From JALNZF01 sp049793155 (GTDB taxonomy: Bacteria > Nitrospirota > UBA9217): a stretch of DNA of 21,561 bases. The position numbers and the translations under genes were made by a program. Every line of letters begins with the position of its first letter. Position 1 is the first letter of the stretch. Positions 15,930 to 21,561 of the stretch are shown here, one piece after another. The notes below the pieces were generated by a model. That model was given only the letters and a program-made list of their open reading frames with translations. It ran no database searches and had not been told where the DNA came from. The DNA is taken from contig JBARBN010000174.1 of NCBI GenBank assembly GCA_049793155.1, forward strand, positions 1 to 21,561, given 5' to 3'.

Positions 15930-16181
15930 ATGATTACGCTCATTCTGATGATAGCGGTGGTGTCCGTAATAGTCCTTTTTTCCGTTCAAAATGCGGTGCC
16001 TGTCATTGTCTCCTTTCTATCGTGGAAATTTGAAGCTTCACTCGCCGTTGTCATACTGCTCTGCGCGCTCACCGGCGCTCTGATCGGGGGAGCTTTGGTT
16101 GCTTACTGGCAGCTCAAGCGATCGATCAAAAAAAGAAAAAACGGTTCACGAGGACCGTTGGATGGCAAGCAGCGGCCGTGA
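15930..16181 (+). CDS. LapA-family (DUF1049) small inner-membrane protein
   Basis: An 83-residue protein with two transmembrane helices (about 2-20 and 38-60). The conserved family segment is VLFSVQNAVPVIVSFLSWKFEASLAVVILLCALTGAL, and the charged cytoplasmic tail starts KRSIKKRKNG. LapA-domain proteins sit in the inner membrane. In Escherichia coli the LapA/LapB system controls lipopolysaccharide synthesis together with FtsH, but small LapA-only proteins elsewhere have unproven roles. No lapB (TPR protein) is adjacent. GAGGTG precedes the ATG. The gene lies 40 bp before mscS and is probably co-transcribed with it. Confidence 0.82.
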   Translation: MITLILMIAVVSVIVLFSVQNAVPVIVSFLSWKFEASLAVVILLCALTGALIGGALVAYWQLKRSIKKRKNGSRGPLDGKQRP

Positions 16182-16221
16182 CACACGGCATCCGCCGCGA
16201 ATACTTCACAGGGGAGGCGCC

Positions 16222-17265
16222 ATGGTTTTCTCGGGACAGCAGATAATCATACCCGTCGTCATCGTACTGGCATCAGCAGCGGTCCTGCTGATCGTCCGGG
16301 CGATATTGTTTCGCATCCTCCACCGGTGGGCCGCGCGGACTGAGACGCAATTCGATGACATCGTCATCTCGTCGATCAAGAACCCTTCCCTGCTGCTTGC
16401 CGTGGCGATCAGCATTCATCTCGGATTGACCTTCTCGGACATTCCCGAGAAGCACCTGGGATATTTAACCAGGATCATTCACCTTATCATAATTCTTGCC
16501 GTGACCCTCGCCTCTGCGAACCTGGCGGGCCGTCTGTTTAAGAATTACATCCAGAAATCCAACCTCCCCATTCCCACGACCGGTCTTGCCTACGGCATCC
16601 TCAAAGGGGCGATCCTGGTGATCGGCCTCCTGATCTGTCTGAGCGTGCTGGGCGTCTCGATCGCTCCCCTGCTCACCGCTCTCGGCGTCGGCGGCCTCGC
16701 CGTGGCCCTTGCGCTCCAGGACACCCTGGCCAACCTCTTCGCCGGCATTCATATCCTGATGGAAAAGTCCCTCAGGATCGGCGATTTCGTCAAACTCGAG
16801 ACAGGACAGGAAGGATACATCGACGACATCACCTGGAGGACCACGCGGGTCCGCATGCTGCCGAACAACGTCGTCGTTGTCCCGAACAGCAAGCTCGCCC
16901 AAAGCGTGGTCACGAACTACTATCTCCCGGAGAAGCGGATGTCGTTGATGATACCGGTCGGGGTGAGTTACTCCTCTGATCCGGAGCAGGTGGAGCGGAT
17001 CCTCGTCGAGGTTGCAAAAAAAGGAGCCCTGGATATCCCGGGGCTCCTGGCGGAACCGGAACCCGTTGTGCGCTTCATTCCCGGTTTCGGCGACAGTTCA
17101 CTGGACTTTACCCTTATCTGCCAGGTCAAGGAATTTGTGGACCAGTACCTTGCCCAGCATGAGCTCAGAAAAAGGATCTTTAAGCGGTTCAACGAGGAGG
17201 GCATCGAGATCCCCTTCCCGCACCGGACCGTGTACCTGAGGGAGGAAAAGGAATGGAAAAAGTAG
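16222..17265 (+). CDS. MscS-family small-conductance mechanosensitive channel
   Basis: A 347-residue protein. Several N-terminal transmembrane helices (first about 8-30) lead to the pore-lining helix region LLTALGVGGLAVALALQDTLANLFAGI, then the beta domain (LRIGDFVKLETGQEGYIDDITWRTTRVRMLPNNVVVVPNSKL) and the C-terminal alpha/beta domain ending GIEIPFPHRTVYL. All are hallmarks of MscS-type channels, which open under membrane tension and release solutes during hypo-osmotic shock. It has more N-terminal membrane segments than the three of E. coli MscS. The frame is open back to an ATG at 16099 that overlaps lapA, but GGGGAGG just before 16222 marks the true start. Located downstream of lapA. Confidence 0.93.
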   Translation: MVFSGQQIIIPVVIVLASAAVLLIVRAILFRILHRWAARTETQFDDIVISSIKNPSLLLAVAISIHLGLTFSDIPEKHLGYLTRIIHLIIILAVTLASANLAGRLFKNYIQKSNLPIPTTGLAYGILKGAILVIGLLICLSVLGVSIAPLLTALGVGGLAVALALQDTLANLFAGIHILMEKSLRIGDFVKLETGQEGYIDDITWRTTRVRMLPNNVVVVPNSKLAQSVVTNYYLPEKRMSLMIPVGVSYSSDPEQVERILVEVAKKGALDIPGLLAEPEPVVRFIPGFGDSSLDFTLICQVKEFVDQYLAQHELRKRIFKRFNEEGIEIPFPHRTVYLREEKEWKK

Positions 17266-17313
17266 ATGATATTTTCAAATTCAGGCAGGGCGTTTAGAAT
17301 TCTCTAAGGCCGG

Positions 17314-17517
17314 GTGCAGTTCCGCAATATCTTCACTAAAGAGATCGTCGTCGCCATTGCACAGAACCGGAAGAGAGTGCTCGCTCTTGCCGATGTGTAT
17401 GCCTCGTTTCCCGCGGCACTGCTTGAGCAGATAGAATAACGCGATATGCCGGCCCTGTTCGTGGCAGAGGCCGGTTTTCAGAACCTGCTAAGCGTACCGC
17501 CTCATAAGGAGCATTGA
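17314..17517 (+). pseudogene. Possible broken small gene with an in-frame TAA
   Basis: From a GTG at 17314 behind TAAGG, the frame encodes 41 protein-like residues (QFRNIFTKEIVVAIAQNRKR, ALLEQIE), stops at TAA 17437-17439, and continues in the same frame as RDMPALFVAEAGFQNLL to TGA 17515-17517, 1 bp before the glgC ATG. Codon third positions are G/C-rich, like the neighbours. It could be a 64-67-residue gene with one nonsense mutation, two tiny genes, or chance. I recognise no family. Confidence 0.3.
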
Positions 17518-17518
17518 T

Positions 17519-18751
17519 ATGTCGCACCCCAAGATACTCGCATTCGTTCTTGCAGGAGGAAAAGGCGAGAGGCTTGCCCCGCTCACCGATTACCGGTCAA
17601 AGCCGTCCGTCCCCTTCGGCGGGCGGTACCGGATCGTGGATTTTGTCCTGAGCAACTTCGTGAACTCGCGCATCTATTCCATTTACCTCCTGGTGCAGTA
17701 CAAGTCCCAGTCGCTGATAGAGCATGTGCGCCAAAACTGGGTCCTGTCCCCGATCGTCAGGGAACATTTCGTCACCGTGGTCCCGCCGCAAATGCGCATG
17801 GGACTTGAGTGGTTCCAGGGTACCGCCGACTCCGTGTACCAGAACATCAACCTGATCTATGACCAGCAGCCGGAACTCGTTGCAGTGTTCGGGGCGGACC
17901 ATATCTACCGGATGGACATCCGCCAGATGATCGATTTTCACCTCGAGCGAAATGCTGCGGTAACGGTCGCGGCCCGGCCGGTGCCAATAGATCAGGCATC
18001 TGCCTTCGGCATCATCAAGACTGACCGGTCCAGAAGGATCACCGGGTTCCAGGAAAAGCCGGTCCACCCCGCACCCATGGCCGATGACCCAATGCGGGCC
18101 TATGCCTCCATGGGAAACTACATATTCAACAAGGATATCCTGCTTGACGCGCTCGTCAAAGGTCAGGAGAAGAACCAGCATGATTTCGGCACCCATCTGC
18201 TCCCCGACCTTGTCGCTACGGGGAAGGTGTTCGCCTATGACTTTGCTGCCAACAGCATCCCCGGCGTCATGCCCTATGAGGAGCAGGGGTATTGGCGGGA
18301 CGTGGGAACGATCCCCGCTTATTTCGATGCCCACATGGACATGCTGGGTGAACAGCCGAAGTTTGAACTGCATAACAAGCAATGGCCCATCCATCCCTCG
18401 GAATATGAGGGTCCTTCGGCGAAGATCCTGAAGGGCGATATTCGGAACAGCTTCATCTCCGAGGGGGCACTAATCAAAGACGCGCGGATCGTCAATTCAG
18501 TGATACGACGCGATGTCGTCGTTGGAGAGGATGTCGTCATTGAAGACTGTATCATCATGGACCACACGGTGATCAAGAGAGGCTGCCGGCTCAAGCGGGT
18601 GATCGTGGACAAGTTCAATGAACTCACCGAAGGCGAGCAGATCGGGTTCGGGCCCGATGTGGATCGGCTCCATTGCGCCTGTCACCGCGATCCATCCGGG
18701 ATATCGATCATTCCCAAGGGCGAACGTCTGATGAAACGGCCTCCGTGGTAG
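17519..18751 (+). CDS. glgC: Glucose-1-phosphate adenylyltransferase (ADP-glucose pyrophosphorylase)
   Basis: A 410-residue enzyme converting glucose-1-P and ATP to ADP-glucose, the committed step of bacterial glycogen synthesis; a cytosolic homotetramer. Nucleotidyltransferase domain: LAGGKGERLAPLT at 11-23, SKPSVPFGGRYRIVDF, WFQGTADSVYQN, the catalytic Asp in FGADHIYRMD (D127), FQEKP, and the GlgC signature PYEEQGYWRDVGT. The C-terminal left-handed beta-helix runs from about 300 (isoleucine/valine-rich hexapeptides: IVNSVIRRDVVVGEDVVIED). K28 in the SKP segment corresponds to the region that binds the fructose-1,6-bisphosphate activator in other GlgC enzymes. AAGGAG (17506-17511) lies 7 nt before the ATG. 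No glgA or glgB lies nearby in the window. Confidence 0.96.
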   Translation: MSHPKILAFVLAGGKGERLAPLTDYRSKPSVPFGGRYRIVDFVLSNFVNSRIYSIYLLVQYKSQSLIEHVRQNWVLSPIVREHFVTVVPPQMRMGLEWFQGTADSVYQNINLIYDQQPELVAVFGADHIYRMDIRQMIDFHLERNAAVTVAARPVPIDQASAFGIIKTDRSRRITGFQEKPVHPAPMADDPMRAYASMGNYIFNKDILLDALVKGQEKNQHDFGTHLLPDLVATGKVFAYDFAANSIPGVMPYEEQGYWRDVGTIPAYFDAHMDMLGEQPKFELHNKQWPIHPSEYEGPSAKILKGDIRNSFISEGALIKDARIVNSVIRRDVVVGEDVVIEDCIIMDHTVIKRGCRLKRVIVDKFNELTEGEQIGFGPDVDRLHCACHRDPSGISIIPKGERLMKRPPW

Positions 18752-19000
18752 CTGAGGTGTCGTAGTCTTTCGAGGAAATAACATGCTCTTATGGCTGGAA
18801 AAGGTGCAGCCATGGCCAGGGATTCCCTCGCGAACGCCTGATTTATATTGGAAAAAAACACAGCTGCTGGGTACGGGTACCAGTAATTTGGATAAAATCA
18901 TCTCATTGCAGGCCCCACCCATACAGGGAAAGCTTGCAGCAGCCTAAATACAAACAAGGACCAAGTCCGATCTATTGGATCGGCTGCAAGAAAGGCAGAT

Positions 19001-20359
19001 ATGAGACGAAGAGTAGTGGAAAGTTCGGTGTTGTTCATCAGCATCCTGAAGTGGTTGTTCCTCGCATCCTGTGCAGGCGTCCTCGTTGGCCTGTCCACCA
19101 CGGTCTTTTTGAAAACGCTCGGGTTCAGCATTTCCGCGGCATCCGGTTACCGGTATTATTTCCTGCTGCTTCCGGCAGCCATGTTCCTGAGCGCCCTGGT
19201 CGTCAAGTATCTGGCTCCTGACGCCGAGGGGCATGGAACTGAAAAGATCATTGAGGCCGTTCACAAGCATTCCGGCAAGATAAAGCTGATGGTAGTCCCC
19301 GTCAAGCTGGTCGCGACGGTCATTACGATCGCGCTGGGCGGGTCGGCCGGAAAGGAAGGCCCGGCGGCGCAGATCGGTGCAGGCGTCTCATCGGCCGTTT
19401 CAGACCTTTTACGGTTCGACGACAGGGACCGGAAGAAGCTGGTCATCTGCGGCATCAGCGCCGGTTTTGCCACGGTGTTCGGGACGCCGATCGCGGGCGC
19501 GATCTTCGGCGTAGAGGTCCTCTTCGTCGGTGGCATGCTTTACGAGGTGCTTCTTCCCTCGTTCGTTGCCGGTATCGTGGCGTTTCAGGTATCCACGAAC
19601 CTGGGGATCACCTATTTCCATGAACCGCTCCGGTTTGTACCCGTATTCAGCAGCCTTTTCTTCATCAAGGTCTGTGGTGCCGGTATATTTTTCGGTCTCT
19701 GCTCGCTGCTGCTGATAGAAGGTCTGGGCGTCTTCGAGCGCATGAGTCACCGGATGAACATCTGGCCCCCTCTGAAGGGGCTCCTGGGAGGTTCCCTCCT
19801 CGTAGTTCTCACGTTCATCTTCTCGACCCGATATCTCGGTCTCGGCCTGGACACCATCAAGGATGCACTGGAAGGAGGGGTGATCCCGTGGGGGGCCTTT
19901 GTATTGAAAATACTGTTTACGGCAATTACGCTTGCCTTCGGCGGAAGCGGCGGGATCATTACGCCGATATTTTTCGTGGGGGCGACAGCCGGCAGCCTCT
20001 TCGCCACTGTTCTGGGATTCAATCTATCGATATTCTCGGCGATCGGCATGGTCGCCCTGGTTGCCGGAGCGGCAAACACGCCCATATCAGCGAGCATCAT
20101 GGCCATTGAGCTGTTCGGTCCCGCGGTCGGACCCTATGCTGCCGTGGCATGCGTCATCAGCTTTCTCATGACGGGCCACCGGAGCGTCTATCCGAGCCAG
20201 GTTCTGTCGCTCACGAAATCGTCATCCCTGCACGTGTCGCACGGCACGGAGATGAGGAGCATTGGGAATGTGGATTACCTGCCGCGGCCGAAAAGCATGA
20301 GTGAGGCCATGCTGAAGGCCTTCCATAAGATCTCGAAGAAAAAAAAGGACGATGAATAA
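19001..20359 (+). CDS. CLC-family chloride channel/transporter
   Basis: A 452-residue integral membrane protein with about ten or more hydrophobic helices and no CBS domains. Anion-selectivity motifs are G114-SAGKEGP (gating glutamate E119) and GSGGIITPIFFVGA, a variant of GxFxP; Y379 in GPYAAV is a candidate for the central tyrosine. In the helix matching E. coli ClcA E202-E203 the sequence is GVE172-V173, so the internal proton glutamate is valine, as in animal CLC channels. Family role: Cl- (or F-/NO3-) flux across the inner membrane. A weak AAAGG precedes the ATG, and a CCGATC/GATCGG hairpin (18967-18983) lies just upstream. The 3' end overlaps the next gene by 8 bp, implying translational coupling. 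Confidence 0.92.
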   Translation: MRRRVVESSVLFISILKWLFLASCAGVLVGLSTTVFLKTLGFSISAASGYRYYFLLLPAAMFLSALVVKYLAPDAEGHGTEKIIEAVHKHSGKIKLMVVPVKLVATVITIALGGSAGKEGPAAQIGAGVSSAVSDLLRFDDRDRKKLVICGISAGFATVFGTPIAGAIFGVEVLFVGGMLYEVLLPSFVAGIVAFQVSTNLGITYFHEPLRFVPVFSSLFFIKVCGAGIFFGLCSLLLIEGLGVFERMSHRMNIWPPLKGLLGGSLLVVLTFIFSTRYLGLGLDTIKDALEGGVIPWGAFVLKILFTAITLAFGGSGGIITPIFFVGATAGSLFATVLGFNLSIFSAIGMVALVAGAANTPISASIMAIELFGPAVGPYAAVACVISFLMTGHRSVYPSQVLSLTKSSSLHVSHGTEMRSIGNVDYLPRPKSMSEAMLKAFHKISKKKKDDE

Positions 20360-21173
20360 AAACACCCCGGTTTCAAAGCGGCTCATAATCGTTACTGACC
20401 TGGACGGGACGTTACTGGACTCAAAAACCTACTCCTTTGAGGATGCCCGGCCGGCCCTTGAACAGATCAGAAAAAGCGATATCCCGCTGGTCCTGTGCTC
20501 CAGCAAGACACGCGCGGAGCTCGAGGTATGGAGAGATCGGCTGAAGAACCGCCACCCGTTCGTTGTCGAGAACGGCGGAGGGATCTTCATCCCGGAGGGT
20601 TACTTCCCGTTTCCCGTGGATGGCGAAAAACTCGGCGGATACCGGGTTGTCTCCTTCGGGATGTCCTACGCCGGGATCCGCGAACACTTCGTCCGCCTCC
20701 GCGACGAACTGCGGATACCGGTAACCGGTTTCGGAGATATGACGCCGGCCGGCATCGCAGCGTTGACCGGCCTTTCGCCCGACGAAGCAGCGCTCGCAAA
20801 ACAGCGGGAGTATGGAGAACCCTTCGTCTTTCCCGGCGCGGTGGACGAACGTATGCTGCAGGCGATCGAGGCCTCAGGCCTGAGGTGGACCCAGGGCAGA
20901 TTGTTTCACCTTATGGGAAATCATCACAAGGGTAAAGCCGTTGTTTTTCTGCGGACACTTTTTGAGCGGATGAACGGCCCGGTAATGATCGCGGGGATTG
21001 GCGACAGCCTGAGCGATCTCCCCTTTCTTCAGGCAGTTGATCGTCCGGTTCTGGTCCGCGGGGCGGACGGGAGTTACGACCCGAGGATCAAAATTCCCGG
21101 GCTTTACCGCACAAAAAAAATAGGCCCTGCGGGATGGAATGAGGCCGTGCAAAAATTGCTGGAGACAGGATAA
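20352..21173 (+). CDS. HAD-IIB phosphatase of the mannosyl-3-phosphoglycerate phosphatase (MpgP/YedP) type
   Basis: A 273-residue haloacid-dehalogenase phosphatase. Motif I is DLDGTLLD with nucleophile D16 and D18; motif II is LCSSKTRAE (S50/S51); the C2B cap carries ENGGGIFIP; motif III is K193 in HHKGKAV; motif IV is GIGDSLSDLPFL with D218 and D222; then VLVRGADGSYDP. This combination is typical of mannosyl-3-phosphoglycerate phosphatases, which make the compatible solute mannosylglycerate. Relatives accept glucosyl-3-phosphoglycerate. No mannosyl- or glucosyl-3-phosphoglycerate synthase gene is in view, so the substrate is inferred. The ATG lies inside the clc stop region (8-bp overlap). 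A glycerate 2-kinase gene follows downstream, beyond a repeat element. Confidence 0.85.
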   Translation: MNKNTPVSKRLIIVTDLDGTLLDSKTYSFEDARPALEQIRKSDIPLVLCSSKTRAELEVWRDRLKNRHPFVVENGGGIFIPEGYFPFPVDGEKLGGYRVVSFGMSYAGIREHFVRLRDELRIPVTGFGDMTPAGIAALTGLSPDEAALAKQREYGEPFVFPGAVDERMLQAIEASGLRWTQGRLFHLMGNHHKGKAVVFLRTLFERMNGPVMIAGIGDSLSDLPFLQAVDRPVLVRGADGSYDPRIKIPGLYRTKKIGPAGWNEAVQKLLETG

Positions 21174-21221
21174 GCCGCGTTGTGAGGAAAAAATCAAGTA
21201 CCACCCAAAGGGAAAAGATAA

Positions 21222-21318
21222 TTTCTCACAGGCGCGGAGGTCGCAGAGAAAGGAAATAAACAGTCCGGTTTAAAAGGTTTTAATCTTACTCTGCGCGCTC
21301 TGCGTGCTCTGCGAGAGA
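21222..21318. repeat. Extragenic inverted repeat built from 9-nt CTCTGCGnG units
   Basis: The right arm has three tandem 9-nt units, CTCTGCGCG, CTCTGCGTG and CTCTGCGAG (21289-21315). The left arm (about 21222-21252) carries the inverted counterpart, including GGCGCGGAG and GTCGCAGAG (21231-21248). The arms are separated by about 36 AT-rich bases. The arrangement resembles short palindromic extragenic repeats found in many copies in some Desulfobacterota-like genomes. Copy number here cannot be checked from one window. Confidence 0.6.
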
Positions 21319-21358
21319 CGCCTTTTGATGCTAGCTTGTCCGGGCTGGGAAACACATT

Positions 21359-21561
21359 ATGAACAACCGACATCTTATCGACATCTTTAACGCGGCACTT
21401 GCCGCCGTTGATCCATACCAGGTGGTGAGCAAGGGCATGACGTTCGAGAACAACTGTTTGCACGCTGCGGGGGCTGCGTACGAACTCGAGGCCTTTGACC
21501 GTGTCCTGGTGGTCGGGGCCGGGAAGGCCACTGCGCGCATGGCACTGGCAATGGAGGATGC
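21359..21561 (+). CDS. Glycerate 2-kinase family protein (DUF4147/MOFRL), N-terminal part
   Basis: An open frame from ATG 21359 runs off the window end with 67 complete codons. It starts MNNRHLIDIFNAALAAVDPY and contains the glycine-rich motif VLVVGAGKATARMA, characteristic of the N-terminal domain of type-II glycerate kinases, which phosphorylate D-glycerate to 2-phosphoglycerate. The full protein would be about 430-450 residues. The catalytic C-terminal MOFRL domain is outside the window. No strong Shine-Dalgarno is seen. The position behind an MpgP-like phosphatase suggests a link to glycerate or glycosylglycerate turnover. Confidence 0.82.
   Translation, partial: MNNRHLIDIFNAALAAVDPYQVVSKGMTFENNCLHAAGAAYELEAFDRVLVVGAGKATARMALAMED

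Noticed and set aside
16099..16221. Longer MscS start at ATG 16099
   Set aside because: It overlaps lapA, encodes a charged non-family extension and lacks a ribosome site, whereas GGGGAGG supports 16222.
18783..18947. 54-codon ORF between glgC and clc, preceded by GAGGA
   Set aside because: Composition and codon use are unlike the neighbours (Trp/Pro-rich, AT-rich codons), with no recognisable motif. Coding is possible but unsupported.

Overview
The window is a stretch of chromosome from a Gram-negative bacterium. Evidence for a Gram-negative is a Pal-type outer-membrane lipoprotein, a LapA-family inner-membrane protein, a periplasmic Do-like protease and a periplasmic M16 peptidase. G+C looks moderately high (mid-50s % by eye). 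The style (large intergenic gaps, TTG/GTG starts, Pal with a C-terminal cysteine pair, CTCTGCG-type extragenic repeats) resembles Desulfobacterota/Nitrospirota-like genomes, but that is an impression and not a demonstrated assignment. No rRNA, tRNA, CRISPR array, transposase or phage gene was seen.

Layout: (a) 1-8935, plus strand. This begins with the 3' end of a phosphoketolase gene, then a GH15 glucoamylase, a 1001-residue secreted protein combining an M1-type metallopeptidase, a ChaN/Tiki-like domain and a PDZ domain, a UspA-family protein, FtsH and a small HMA metallochaperone. (b) 9112-14262, minus strand. This carries a MarR regulator, then an htrA/degP gene followed by an M16 zinc peptidase gene, probably one transcription unit for periplasmic protein quality control. 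(c) 14479-end, plus strand. This carries a Pal/OmpA lipoprotein with a clear terminator, a small lysine-rich protein of unknown function behind its own extended -10 promoter, lapA-mscS, a possible broken small gene, glgC, a CLC chloride channel/transporter, a mannosyl/glucosyl-3-phosphoglycerate-phosphatase-type HAD enzyme overlapping clc, an extragenic repeat, and the start of a glycerate 2-kinase gene that runs off the window.

Three themes recur. The first is storage carbohydrate: ADP-glucose synthesis by GlgC, alpha-glucan hydrolysis by GH15, and sugar-phosphate cleavage by phosphoketolase. The second is envelope proteolysis and stress: FtsH, HtrA, M16, the M1-ChaN-PDZ protein and Usp. The third is osmotic or ion homeostasis: MscS, CLC and an enzyme of the mannosylglycerate/glucosylglycerate compatible-solute type.

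Most of the window is ordinary housekeeping and accessory content, and I do not see a clear new defence or mobile system. The points most worth a second look are the M1-ChaN-PDZ fusion, the ftsH promoter whose predicted transcription start falls on the A of the ATG, a CLC protein with valine where H+-coupled transporters usually carry glutamate, the glgC/phosphatase/glycerate-kinase neighbourhood, and a structured intergenic segment near 8950-9015.
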